DNA from: Amycolatopsis acidicola
GTDB taxonomy: Bacteria > Actinomycetota > Actinomycetes > Mycobacteriales > Pseudonocardiaceae
Length of the DNA: 42,488 bases
Direction of reading: 5' to 3'
Assembly (NCBI RefSeq): GCF_007713735.2
Contig: NZ_VMNW02000080.1
Location: 1-42,488 of the forward strand
A model generated the notes under the pieces. That model was not told the origin of the DNA. It ran no database searches and saw only the letters and a program-made list of their open reading frames with translations. The stretch's first letter is position 1. The number at the start of each line of letters is the position of its first letter. The position numbers and the translations under genes were made by a program. Shown one piece after another: positions 32,746-40,822 of this stretch.

Positions 32746-33951
32746 CTAAGCCGCGCGCATGTGGCGGGCATAAGTCGGGTCGAGCTGGAAGACCTTGCCG
32801 AGGCGTGCGACGTAGTGCCGGCGTTCCGCGGCGCCGAGCCGCTCGCGCAGGCCGTTGACCCCGGGCAGGTGGCCCAATGCCGTCTCCGCGGCGAAGTTGA
32901 CCGCGGCCGCGGTGAGGACGGCGCCTTGTGCGAGCGGGTCGTTGGGCAGTTCGAGGAAGTCGGCGTTGCTCTTGCCGAGCACGAGGCGGCTGATGGAACT
33001 GTGCACGCGGACGGAGATGTGCGAGAGCACCTTGCCGAGCGGCCCGCGCCCGTAACCGATCGCCTCGTGCGTGACGAGGAGGGCTTTGGCGAGGCGTTTC
33101 GAGTCCTCGTCGGGGATGAACTCGGTGGCGGCGAGGAGCCAGAGCAGCCGCCACGCGTCCTGCTCGGTGGCCGGGAGGAGCTCGTCGTCGATGCCCATCA
33201 GCCAGCCGACATAACGCCAAAGATGCAGGATGTCGGCGCGCTCGCGCTCGGTGTAGCGGACGCCGAGGAGCTGGGTGCCGAGGACGAAGACGAGCGAGAA
33301 GAGGAGGAGTGTGCCGACCGTCTGGATCTGGTTGACCGGCTTGTCCCAGGCCGCGTAGTCCCAGTCGCCGCGGCGGTTCATGGCGGCGCGGACGTGCGCG
33401 TGCACGAGCCGCACGCGGAGCGCGGAGGCGTAGCCGGACTTCTTGAGCTGGAGTTGCCCCGGTGTGGTCACGGTGATCCACCATGCGGCGGTTTCCACGA
33501 GGCGGCGGCCGGCCATGTGCTCGATCTCGCCGGTCCCGACAAGCGGCTTCGTCGCGCGCGAGGCGAGGTAGCCGCCCATGAGCGACATGTCGCCGAGCGG
33601 GAAGAGGCCGAGCAGCCCGGTGCGCGTGATCGCCCGCGCCCCGCGCTCGATCCGGGCGCCGTCGACCCAGTAGGGAGTGGCCTCGGCCGCGCGGAAGAAG
33701 CTCACGAGCTCGGCCGGCGGGTCCTGGAGGTGGTCGATGCCGTGCTCGAGTGCCTGCTCGAAGAGGTGCCGCCCGTGCCCGCCCGGCATCCGCTCGATCA
33801 TCGCCACGACCGCGTCCGCCAGCGGGTCCTCCGCCTGCGCGAACTCGCGGAACTTCGCGACCTGCTCGTCGGTGCCACGGATGTCGCCGGCCCCGGCCAG
33901 CCGCGCCGCGAGCCGGAAACCACCGTGGCGGAACAACTCGGGGTCTTCCAT
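32746..33951 (-). CDS. DUF2236 / MpaB-Lcp-like oxygenase family protein
   Basis: A 401-aa protein of the DUF2236 family, which includes latex-clearing protein (haem b oxygenase) and mycophenolate MpaB. Family-type positions include RLVETAAWW-ITVTTPGQ, then LRVRLVHAHVR with two His, and WRYVGWLMGIDDELLP. One or two hydrophobic stretches lie near the middle (TLLLFSLVFVLG). ATG at 33951 sits inside a strong palindrome. Its substrate is unknown; a haem-dependent oxygenase is a family-based inference. Confidence 0.82.
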   Translation of the reverse strand: MEDPELFRHGGFRLAARLAGAGDIRGTDEQVAKFREFAQAEDPLADAVVAMIERMPGGHGRHLFEQALEHGIDHLQDPPAELVSFFRAAEATPYWVDGARIERGARAITRTGLLGLFPLGDMSLMGGYLASRATKPLVGTGEIEHMAGRRLVETAAWWITVTTPGQLQLKKSGYASALRVRLVHAHVRAAMNRRGDWDYAAWDKPVNQIQTVGTLLLFSLVFVLGTQLLGVRYTERERADILHLWRYVGWLMGIDDELLPATEQDAWRLLWLLAATEFIPDEDSKRLAKALLVTHEAIGYGRGPLGKVLSHISVRVHSSISRLVLGKSNADFLELPNDPLAQGAVLTAAAVNFAAETALGHLPGVNGLRERLGAAERRHYVARLGKVFQLDPTYARHMRAA

Positions 33952-33987
33952 GACAACAAGTGTTGTCAGTTCGCGCCGACACGTCAA
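33951..33987 (-). promoter_or_regulatory. Leaderless promoter with overlapping palindromic operator (DUF2236 gene)
   Basis: TGACAACA-AG-TGTTGTCA (33951-33968) overlaps the ATG. On the minus strand TTGACG (33982-33987) and AACACT (33959-33964) are 17 bp apart and the -10 ends 7 bp before the ATG. The operator thus covers the -10, start point and start codon. The 8-bp arms with 2-bp centre fit a TetR-type site; no regulator gene is adjacent. Confidence 0.7.
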
Positions 33988-34036
33988 GCACCTGGTGTGA
34001 AAGGAGATGGAGGCACCGTGTATGCTCTTCGGTGCT

Positions 34037-34107
34037 GCGGATGTAGTTCAATGGTAGAACATCAGCTTCCCAAGCTGAATACGCGGGTTCGATTCCCGTC
34101 ATCCGCT
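34037..34107 (+). tRNA. tRNA-Gly (anticodon CCC)
   Basis: A complete cloverleaf. The acceptor stem GCGGATG/CATCCGC, D arm, anticodon stem TCAGC/GCTGA around loop TTCCCAA (anticodon CCC), T arm GCGGG-TTCGATT-CCCGT and discriminator T are all visible. CCA is not encoded. TATGCT at 34021-34026 is a likely -10 with GTGAAA about 18 bp upstream. Confidence 0.95.
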
Positions 34108-34116
34108 CTTGCTGCG

Positions 34117-34161
34117 CGAAGGCCCAGGTCATGAAGTGTCTACTGTGGACCTGGGCCTTCG
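34117..34161 (+). terminator. Terminator hairpin after tRNA-Gly
   Basis: CGAAGGCCCAGGTC and its perfect 14-bp complement enclose a 17-base loop, 10 bp past the tRNA. Confidence 0.8.
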
Positions 34162-34636
34162 TCGTTCGGGGCGGTGGGCACGCGTGCTGAGGGCTCTCGA
34201 CCCGGCCCGGGCTTCGTTGTGCGGTCGCTATGCCGCCGGCGGCCGGGGCTCCGCCCCGAACCCCGACACCGCTTCAGAGATCAGGGGAAGTGCGGTTCCG
34301 GTCAAGGGTCTGCCGAAGGCCGCGAAGCGCCCTTGACCGGCACCACCCGGCCCGGCAGGGGTGAACCCGCGCCGCGAGGAGATCACCTCGGTTGGGGAGA
34401 CTTACGAGTGACGCCTTCCCCGGTCGGGTTCGGCGTCGAACACGCCGACCGTCCGAAAACGCCGCTTGGGTTCAGGGGCTTCGGAGAACTGTCGGAGCAC
34501 GCTCAAACGCGTTCATCGGGAAGCGCTTTCAGGAGCTGATGCGCAGCCTCACGCATTTTCGCAGGGGCTTGGCTTTCCTCGCTGCTCACGGCTGCAGCAT
34601 CGTAGCTCGCAGACCGTCCACTTCAGACACCCCCGA
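34162..34636. other. Gene-free region with GC-rich hairpins
   Basis: No credible gene in 475 bp. It contains GGGGCTCCGCCCC near 34245-34260 and a second inverted repeat, CCGGTCAAGGG (34298-34308) with its complement (34330-34340), around a 21-base loop. Such stem-loops recur between actinomycete genes. The rest shows nothing I can name. Confidence 0.6.
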
Positions 34637-35305
34637 TCACGGAGCAACCTCCAGCTCCAGCCCCATGAGGCGCACCGTGCGGCGGCGGCGTAGCCAGTTG
34701 CGGCCGGGGGCGCCTTCGAGCAGCTCATCGAGGAATGCCTTGCGCTGTCCCGAAGTCGCTGAGCGCCAGTGCAGGGTCAAGGTCGGGCGGACCGGGGCGA
34801 TGTACGGGCGCATGTTCGCGTCCACGTGACCCAGCCGCGCCTGGTAGTCCTGATCCCGCCGGTATTCGAGGTTCAGGTCGATCAGCGGAACGGCGCCGCC
34901 GGTGCGGTGGTGGCACCGCGAAAGCATCCGGGCCAGCTCGTCCAGCGCAATCCTTACCGCATAAGGCATTTGGTCCTGCCATCGGCCGCGGTGCGGGGCG
35001 TCCGTCTGCCCCGCGGCCACCTCGTCGGCGAGCAGGATCAGCGCCCCGATCCGCGTTCCGGCGAGTTCGACGCCGATCCGCCGCTGCTCCGGGTCGGCGA
35101 AGAAGCGGGGCACCCGCCCGGCGAGGAGCGCCCCCGACCGCTCCCGGACCCACTGTTCGACCTCGTCGGACGACGCGCAGGACGACACGAATGTGAACAC
35201 CAGCTCGTCGCCGGACAGGGTCATCGCGACCGGGAACAGGGAACCGAGATCACGCATGAACGCCGAGCCGACGACGAGCGCGGCTTCCGAGCCGCCTGCG
35301 GCCAT
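34637..35305 (-). CDS. Unrecognised 222-aa protein of the roadblock operon
   Basis: A 222-aa soluble protein without a family I recognise. Alternating hydrophobic segments in the first 120 residues (ALVVGSAFMRDLG, ELVFTFVSSC, RIGALILLADEVA) suggest an alpha/beta domain. A basic C-terminal half carries RPTLTLHWRS and RNWLRRRRTVRLMGLELEV. ATG at 35305 has a strong AGGAGGAGG. It is 26 bp downstream of a roadblock-like gene, so the three genes probably form one transcript and the protein probably works with them. There is no P-loop, so it is not the usual conservon GTPase. Confidence 0.75.
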   Translation of the reverse strand: MAAGGSEAALVVGSAFMRDLGSLFPVAMTLSGDELVFTFVSSCASSDEVEQWVRERSGALLAGRVPRFFADPEQRRIGVELAGTRIGALILLADEVAAGQTDAPHRGRWQDQMPYAVRIALDELARMLSRCHHRTGGAVPLIDLNLEYRRDQDYQARLGHVDANMRPYIAPVRPTLTLHWRSATSGQRKAFLDELLEGAPGRNWLRRRRTVRLMGLELEVAP

Positions 35306-35331
35306 CGCCGCCTCCTCCTGTGCGGGCGCGG

Positions 35332-35706
35332 CTACACCTGGAGGTCGGATTCGATCCGTTTGAGGTAGTGCCGCGCCAGCGCCAGGTTCGCCCGCTCCCG
35401 GTCCAGCACCAGATACAGGAACATCGAGTTCCGCGAACCGACCGTGTTCAGCAGCCGGATCAGGTGGTACTGGCGGTGCAACGTGATCAGGATGTCCTCG
35501 ATGTTGTCATTGAGCTGCAGCGACGACATCACCCGCAGTTTCGACCGCACGACCTCGGTGTTGCCTGCCGCGGCGATCTCCAGGTCGAGCCAATCGCCGC
35601 CGCCACTGGTGCCGAGCGACATTCCGCTTTCGTAGTCGACCAGCGCGACGCCGATGGCGCCGGTGATGGACATGGCTTCCTTGAGCGCGGTATCGATGTT
35701 CATCAT
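35332..35706 (-). CDS. Roadblock/LC7-like protein (second copy)
   Basis: A 124-aa protein with the MglB/roadblock pattern: a helix, then ITGAIGVALVDYESGMSLG, a long helix, and LHRQYHLIRLLNTVGSRNSMFLYLVLDRERANLALAR. Roadblock proteins dimerise and bind small GTPases or act in conservon regulation. The tandem ATG ATG start follows AGGAGG at about 10 bp. It is 38 bp downstream of the first roadblock gene and more divergent from the family. Confidence 0.75.
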   Translation of the reverse strand: MMNIDTALKEAMSITGAIGVALVDYESGMSLGTSGGGDWLDLEIAAAGNTEVVRSKLRVMSSLQLNDNIEDILITLHRQYHLIRLLNTVGSRNSMFLYLVLDRERANLALARHYLKRIESDLQV

Positions 35707-35744
35707 GGTGTGTTTTCCTCCTGCGAAAAGGATTTGTCTGCCGG

Positions 35745-36113
35745 CTAGGCGCCGAGGATCGAGGTGATCCGCTCGATGACGGGCCGGGTCTCGAACAACA
35801 GGCGTCCCACGTTCAGGCCCTTGTCCCCCAGCACCACCATCAGCGCGTGCCTGCCGATGGCGTAGACGGCCATATAGCCATCGCTGCTGAACACGACCGT
35901 CTGATGCAGCGAGCCCTGGCCGGCGATCTCGGACGCCTGGCGCGCGATCCCGAGGTCGGCGGCGGCGAGCGCGGAGATCTTGGCGGGATCGATGGCCGCG
36001 GCGGCATCGACGAGGATGGGGATCCCGTCGACCGCGGCCACCAGCGTGTGGGTCACCCCGGCGACGTTTTCGCGAAGACCGCGCAATTCGCCGGCCAGTG
36101 CGTCGAAGTCCAC
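35745..36113 (-). CDS. Roadblock/LC7-like protein (first copy)
   Basis: A 122-aa roadblock/LC7 domain: GVTHTLVAAVDGIPILVD, then a helix (KISALAAADLGIARQAS), then HQTVVFSSDGYMAVYAIGRHALMVVLGDKGLNVGRL, a close match to actinobacterial conservon roadblock proteins. GTG at 36113 is the start; a GGAGAG lies about 11 bp upstream. First gene of a three-gene operon. No histidine kinase, DUF742 or GTPase gene follows, unlike a full conservon. Confidence 0.85.
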   Translation of the reverse strand: MDFDALAGELRGLRENVAGVTHTLVAAVDGIPILVDAAAAIDPAKISALAAADLGIARQASEIAGQGSLHQTVVFSSDGYMAVYAIGRHALMVVLGDKGLNVGRLLFETRPVIERITSILGA

Positions 36114-36149
36114 TTATCAGTCTCTCTCCGCCGCGGGCGCGACGGTTTC

Positions 36150-36170
36150 ATGAACGCGGTCCACGTTCAT
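36150..36170. promoter_or_regulatory. Inverted repeat upstream of the roadblock operon
   Basis: ATGAACG-N7-CGTTCAT, perfect 7-bp arms, 37 bp upstream of the first gene. Position suits an operator; the regulator is unknown. Confidence 0.5.
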
Positions 36171-36663
36171 CTGGTGTGGAAGGAAAAATGAGCCGAGGAT
36201 GTATCCATCGGCGATTCGAGTCGTTGTCCAGGCGAGGACCATACCGGCAGGGATACCTCGCGCATACGGGCCCGGCGCCATTGTTTTCAGCACTACACGA
36301 TCGGCCTAAAAGCATTCCGTGAATAGCGAATTGCGTCTGATGATCACCGCGAAACCGTGGGTGTGGTTTCACATTGCCCACCGCCGACATGACATGCCGG
36401 GACGACGCGCGGTGTCCGAAAAGGACAGACGGCGGCCGCGGTGGCGACAGGGCGTGTTCGCTGCTCCCACCTCGAGGCGGGCCATCCCGGGACGTGGTGA
36501 CTGTGCGCGACAACACCGAGGGCAGACTTCGCCTGTTCGGCAGATGTGCCATGCGTGCTGTGTGCGGTATGCGCGGGCCGCGGGAAAGGAACTCGCCGGA
36601 GCAGCCTCCCGGTGCCGGGACGCTCGCCGGGTACGGTCGAAGGCCGAGGCGGAGGAGAGCGCG
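36171..36663. other. Intergenic region between roadblock operon and HhH gene
   Basis: Roughly 490 bp. The left 200 bp is noticeably AT-richer than the rest of the window and includes GAAACC-N8-GGTTTC at 36351-36370. A 177-residue open frame reaching into the HhH gene has no coding character before residue 116. Promoters for both flanking units are probably here. No RNA gene recognised. Confidence 0.5.
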
Positions 36664-36852
36664 ATGAGCGAGGATTTCCCCAAAGGCATCGGTGCACCGG
36701 CGACGCGAGCGTTGCACGCGGCCGGGTACACCGAGCTGGCCCACTTGAACAAGGTCCCGGCGACCGAGCTCAAGAAACTGCACGGCATGGGCCCCAAGGC
36801 GCTCGCCCGCCTCCAGGCGGCCTTGGTCGAGCGCGGGTTTTCGCTCGGCTAG
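36664..36852 (+). CDS. Small helix-hairpin-helix protein
   Basis: A 62-aa protein made of little more than one helix-hairpin-helix unit: PATRALHAAGYTELAHLNKV followed by ELKKLHGMGPKALARLQAAL, where HGMGPKA is the hairpin. Such units bind DNA backbone non-specifically. ATG at 36664 follows GGAGGAG. It ends 3 bp from the convergent glmS stop without a terminator. Conserved small genes of this kind occur in actinomycetes; function unproven. Confidence 0.82.
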   Translation: MSEDFPKGIGAPATRALHAAGYTELAHLNKVPATELKKLHGMGPKALARLQAALVERGFSLG

Positions 36853-36855
36853 GGC

Positions 36856-38682
36856 TTACTCCACCGTCACGCTCTTGGCCAGGTTCCGCGGCTTGTCGAT
36901 GTCACGCCCCAGGTGGTGCGCGAGGTGATAAGCGAAGACCTGCAAAGGAATCGTGAACAGGATCGGGTCCACCTCCGGCTCGCTGCGTGGAACCCGGATC
37001 ACCGAATCCGCCAGCCCATCGGGCAGTTCCGCGTTCGTCAGCGCGATCACCGGGCCACCGCGGGACTTGATCTGCTCGATCGTGCTGATGTTCTTCGACA
37101 GCAGCTCGTCGTCGGGCACGATCACGACCGAAGGCATCGCGGGGTCGATCAGCGCCAGCGGCCCGTGCTTCAGCTCGCCCGCCTGGTACGCCTCGGCGTG
37201 CACGTACGAAATCTCCTTGAGCTTCTGCGCTCCCTCACGCGCCACGGGCCAGCCGCGCACCCGCCCGATGAAGAACATCCGCTCCGCGCCGCTGTGTTCC
37301 TTCGCGACCTCGGAGATCGCGTCCTCCCCGTCCAGCACCTCGGAAATCAGCTGCGGCAAGGAATCCAGCGCCGCGACGATCCGGCTGCCGTCCGAAACCG
37401 ACAGGTCACGCACCCGGCCCAGTGACAACGCGAGCATCGCGAACACCACGGTCATGTTCGTGTACGCCTTGGTCGACGCGACCGAAACCTCCGGTCCGGC
37501 ATGGAGGAAAACGCCGCTGCCGCATTCGCGGGCGATGGCGCTGCCCACCGTGTTGACAGCGCCGATGACCTTGCCGCCCTTGCGTTGCAGCTCCTGCACG
37601 GCAGCCAGGGTGTCCGCGGTTTCGCCGGACTGGCTGATCGCCACGTACAGCGTGTCCTCCTCCACCACCGGATTCCGGTAGCGCAGCTCCGACGCCGGCT
37701 CGGCGTCGGCGGGCAGCCTCGCCCACTCCTCGACGAGGTTCGCGCCCAGCTGTCCCGCGTAGTAGGCCGAGCCGCAGCCGAAGAACTTCACGCGCCTGAT
37801 CCGGCGCAGGTCCCGCGGGTCGAAGTTCAATCCGCCGAGCCTTGCCGTGCCGAACCTGTCGTCCAGCCTGCCCAGTAGCGCACGCCGCACCGACTCGGGC
37901 TGCTCCGCGATCTCCTTGTGCATGAAGTTCGCGTAACTGCCGAGGTCGTAGTCGGAGTCGTCGAGGTCCACCGTCATCGGGGTCTTCGCGGTCCGGTGCG
38001 CCTGCAGGGTGCTGGTCACGAAGTCGTCGGCGGTGATCGTGGCCAGCTCGCCGTCGTCGAGGTACACCACGCGCTGCGTGTAGCGCACCAGCGCGGCGAC
38101 GTCGGACGCGACGAACATCTCGCCGTCACCGATGCCGAGCACGATCGGGCTTCCGTTGCGCGCCACCACGAGCTGACCCGGGTTCTGCGCGTCCAGCACC
38201 ACGATCCCGTACGCGCCGTTGACCTCGCGCAACGTCTGCCGGACCGCTTCCTCCAGCGAGGGCGCGCCGTCGGCGAGCGCGGCCGCGATGAGGTGGGCGA
38301 GCGCCTCGGTGTCGGTCTCGGACACCAGCTCCACGCCGTCGGCGGTCAGCCGGGCGCGGAGCCTGCCCGCGTTCTCGATGATTCCGTTGTGCACCACGGC
38401 AATCCGCTTGGCGGTGTCGAGATGCGGATGCGCGTTCGCGTCGGTCGGCTCACCGTGCGTGGCCCAGCGGGTGTGCGCGATGCCCGTCGTCGCCGGCTGG
38501 TTCTCCTCGACCAGGTCACGCAGTTCGTCGACACGGACCGCGGCCTTGGTGACCTTCAGCCGGTTGCGGTTCGCGACGGCGAGCCCGGCCGAGTCGTAAC
38601 CGCGGTACTCGAGCCTGTGCAGCCCCTCGAGCAGCACCGGGGTGGCGCGCCGCCCGCCGACGTACCCGACGATTCCGCACAT
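36856..38682 (-). CDS. glmS: Glutamine--fructose-6-phosphate aminotransferase (isomerizing)
   Basis: A 608-aa glucosamine-6-phosphate synthase, the first step to UDP-GlcNAc and peptidoglycan. Class II glutamine amidotransferase domain with nucleophile Cys2 (MCGIVGYVGGR) and RWATHGEPTDANAHPH, then two SIS isomerase domains (SQSGETADTLAA; STKAYTN). It ends with the usual PRNLAKSVTVE. ATG at 38682. It follows an 85-aa gene by 11 bp. No glmS ribozyme is seen, as expected in actinobacteria. Confidence 0.98.
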   Translation of the reverse strand: MCGIVGYVGGRRATPVLLEGLHRLEYRGYDSAGLAVANRNRLKVTKAAVRVDELRDLVEENQPATTGIAHTRWATHGEPTDANAHPHLDTAKRIAVVHNGIIENAGRLRARLTADGVELVSETDTEALAHLIAAALADGAPSLEEAVRQTLREVNGAYGIVVLDAQNPGQLVVARNGSPIVLGIGDGEMFVASDVAALVRYTQRVVYLDDGELATITADDFVTSTLQAHRTAKTPMTVDLDDSDYDLGSYANFMHKEIAEQPESVRRALLGRLDDRFGTARLGGLNFDPRDLRRIRRVKFFGCGSAYYAGQLGANLVEEWARLPADAEPASELRYRNPVVEEDTLYVAISQSGETADTLAAVQELQRKGGKVIGAVNTVGSAIARECGSGVFLHAGPEVSVASTKAYTNMTVVFAMLALSLGRVRDLSVSDGSRIVAALDSLPQLISEVLDGEDAISEVAKEHSGAERMFFIGRVRGWPVAREGAQKLKEISYVHAEAYQAGELKHGPLALIDPAMPSVVIVPDDELLSKNISTIEQIKSRGGPVIALTNAELPDGLADSVIRVPRSEPEVDPILFTIPLQVFAYHLAHHLGRDIDKPRNLAKSVTVE

Positions 38683-38693
38683 GTGTGTTCCCT

Positions 38694-38951
38694 TCAGCCG
38701 TACACGATCCGCCGCAGCTGGCGCTCGCTCAGCTCGCCCGCGCCCACCGGGCGTTCGGCCAGCTCCGCGGCGACGATCCGCCAGATCTCGGCGTTGCGGC
38801 GCCCCCGCTTCCGCAACTCCGAGTGCCGGCGACGCACGAACTCCTCGGTCGTCTCCCGGAAGTACGCGATCACGTCCGCGATGACTCGTTCGGCGACCGG
38901 CGCCGGCAGGCCCGTGGACCCGGCGACATGACGGACCAGCTGCTGATCCAT
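38694..38951 (-). CDS. Small conserved helical protein upstream of glmS
   Basis: An 85-aa, mostly alpha-helical, Arg-rich protein with no family I recognise (RRRHSELRKRGRRNAEIWRI is the most distinctive stretch). ATG at 38951 is preferred to the 97-aa frame because GGGGC lies close upstream and the extra residues look non-coding. It lies 11 bp before glmS and may be co-transcribed with it; function unknown. Confidence 0.65.
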   Translation of the reverse strand: MDQQLVRHVAGSTGLPAPVAERVIADVIAYFRETTEEFVRRRHSELRKRGRRNAEIWRIVAAELAERPVGAGELSERQLRRIVYG

Positions 38952-39012
38952 GCCCCGACAGTTCCAGGCGAACCCGGGTTCAGGCAAGTTTCCTGCCCGA
39001 ATTCGGGCAAGA

Positions 39013-39576
39013 TCACGCCGAAACGAGGCTCCTGGCGCGCGGAAGGTAGGCGATGAAGAGGCAGGCCGCGGCCACTGGCAGCAGGTTGAGCGTCACGGCG
39101 GGCAAGCAGACCCCGACGAACACGAGCACCAGGCTCCACCACGGAAGCTTCCGCGTCCACGCGAGCATCGCGATCAGCACGAGGAGTCCGAAGTACATCA
39201 GCTGCGGCCCGAACTGGTAGAAGAAGACGTCGAATCCGGGCAGGTCCTGGAAGTTCCCGGTCAGCCTGCTCAGATCCGCCTTGTCCGAGGCCAGCAGCCC
39301 GGCCACGATGTCGACCACGAACTGGACGATCGAGGCGAAGATCCCGATCAGCGTGCCCACGACGGCGACGGTCCGGCCCGGCACGCCGCGCAGCTCCCGG
39401 CCGACGCCGAGTACGGCGGGGAGGAACAGCAGCAGACCGGCGAGGTTGGCGAAATGCGCCAGCTGCCAATCGAGGCCAGGGCCGTACTGGCCGTCCATGC
39501 GGCCGATCAGCCGGATGACGCCGTAAAGGAACATGCAGGAGGACGCGGCGAGAAACGCATTGCGGGTGGAAGTCAT
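39013..39576 (-). CDS. Unrecognised six-helix membrane protein
   Basis: A 187-aa integral membrane protein with about six hydrophobic helices. The loop between helices 3 and 4 is acidic and soluble (ASDKADLSRLTGNFQDLPGF). No signature known to me. ATG at 39576 starts right before the first helix; ribosome site weak (AGGTTG). It lies 66 bp downstream of dusB on the same strand. Confidence 0.7.
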   Translation of the reverse strand: MTSTRNAFLAASSCMFLYGVIRLIGRMDGQYGPGLDWQLAHFANLAGLLLFLPAVLGVGRELRGVPGRTVAVVGTLIGIFASIVQFVVDIVAGLLASDKADLSRLTGNFQDLPGFDVFFYQFGPQLMYFGLLVLIAMLAWTRKLPWWSLVLVFVGVCLPAVTLNLLPVAAACLFIAYLPRARSLVSA

Positions 39577-39642
39577 GCGTTTCAACCTGGCAGCGCGGCG
39601 CGCCCCGGACATCCGGATTCACCCTTACTGCGAACCCGGAAA

Positions 39643-40788
39643 TCAGCCCCCGGAATGCATGTCCTCGGCCTCGGGGACGCAGTCGTCGTCCGGGTCCTCG
39701 AGCCAGCCGTGCGGCAGCGTGACCTTCCCCGGCGAACCCTGACGGCCGCGGGGGCCGAGCGCGTCGGCGGGGAAAGGCGCGTCGTGGTCGAGCTTGGTGA
39801 TCAGCTCGTCCAGCTCCTCGAGCGAGGAGACCATCGCGAAGGCGCGGCGCAGGTCGGAGCCGACCGGGAAGCCCATGAAGTACCAGGCCATGTGTTTGCG
39901 CAGGTCACGCATGGCCTTCTTGGCTCCGTCGTGCTGCACGAGCAGCTCGGCGTGACGGCGCAGCACGCGCGCGACCTCGCCGAGCGAGGGGCCCTGCGGG
40001 ACCTCGCGGCCGGCGAAGGCGGCTTCGAGTTCGCCGAAGAGCCACGGCCTGCCGAGGCAGCCGCGGCCGACGACCACCCCGTCGCAGCCCGTCCGCGCCA
40101 TCATCCGCAGGGCGTCGTCGGCGGTGAAGATGTCGCCGTTGCCCAGCACCGGGATGGTCTGCACGGCTTCCTTGAGCCGCGCGATCGCGGACCAGTCGGC
40201 CTGGCCCGAGTAACGCTGCGACGCCGTCCTCGCGTGGAGGGAAACGGCGGCGGCGCCCTCGGCCTCGGCGATGCGGCCCGCGTCAAGGAAGGTGTGGTGG
40301 TCGTCGTCGATGCCGATGCGGAACTTGACCGTGAACGGCACCCCGGCCGACTCCGCGGCCTTCACCGATTCGGCGACGATGTTGCCGAACAGGCGGCGCT
40401 TGTAGGGCAACGCGGCGCCGCCGCCCTTGCGCGTGACCTTCGCGACGGGGCAGCCGAAGTTGGAGTCGATGTGGTCGGCGAGCCCCTCGCCGACGATGAT
40501 GCGGACGGCCTCCGCCATGGTCTTCGGGTCGACGCCGTAGAGCTGCATGGACCGGGGCTTTTCGGCGGCCCCGAAGGTCATCATGTGCATGGTCCCGGGA
40601 TGCCGCTCGACGACGGCGCGGGCGGTGATCATCTCGCACACGTAGATGCCTGCGCCGTACTCCTGGCACAGCTGCCGGAAGGCAACGTTGGTGATCCCGG
40701 CCATCGGCGCGAGCACCACCGGCGGATCGACCTGGTAGGGGCCGATCTTCAGGGCGGGTTTGCTCAGGGTGGCGGTCACGTCCTCCAT
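39643..40788 (-). CDS. dusB: tRNA-dihydrouridine synthase DusB
   Basis: A 381-aa FMN enzyme that reduces uridines in the tRNA D-loop. TIM barrel start VVLAPMAGITNVAFR, catalytic Cys in DSNFGCPVAKVTRKGGGAAL, then VKFRIGIDDDHHT, LHARTASQRYSG and GNGDIFTADDA for FMN and tRNA, and a C-terminal helical domain with DLRKHMAWYFMG. The acidic tail after residue 350 is an actinobacterial extra. ATG at 40788. Confidence 0.95.
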   Translation of the reverse strand: MEDVTATLSKPALKIGPYQVDPPVVLAPMAGITNVAFRQLCQEYGAGIYVCEMITARAVVERHPGTMHMMTFGAAEKPRSMQLYGVDPKTMAEAVRIIVGEGLADHIDSNFGCPVAKVTRKGGGAALPYKRRLFGNIVAESVKAAESAGVPFTVKFRIGIDDDHHTFLDAGRIAEAEGAAAVSLHARTASQRYSGQADWSAIARLKEAVQTIPVLGNGDIFTADDALRMMARTGCDGVVVGRGCLGRPWLFGELEAAFAGREVPQGPSLGEVARVLRRHAELLVQHDGAKKAMRDLRKHMAWYFMGFPVGSDLRRAFAMVSSLEELDELITKLDHDAPFPADALGPRGRQGSPGKVTLPHGWLEDPDDDCVPEAEDMHSGG

Positions 40789-40822
40789 TGTCGCTTGTGG
40801 TGTGTGTTACGGGCGACCGGGT

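Noticed and set aside
32143..34134. A 663-residue plus-strand open frame opposite dcd and the DUF2236 gene
   Set aside because: It runs through two complete genes and the tRNA, with no recognisable domain.
36319..36663. N-terminal extension of the HhH protein to 177 residues
   Set aside because: Sequence before the ATG at 36664 is Cys/Arg-rich without coding character, and a strong ribosome site precedes 36664.
36856..38760. glmS ribozyme
   Set aside because: There is no matching structured leader: only 11 bp separate glmS from the preceding gene, and the ribozyme is a Firmicutes feature.
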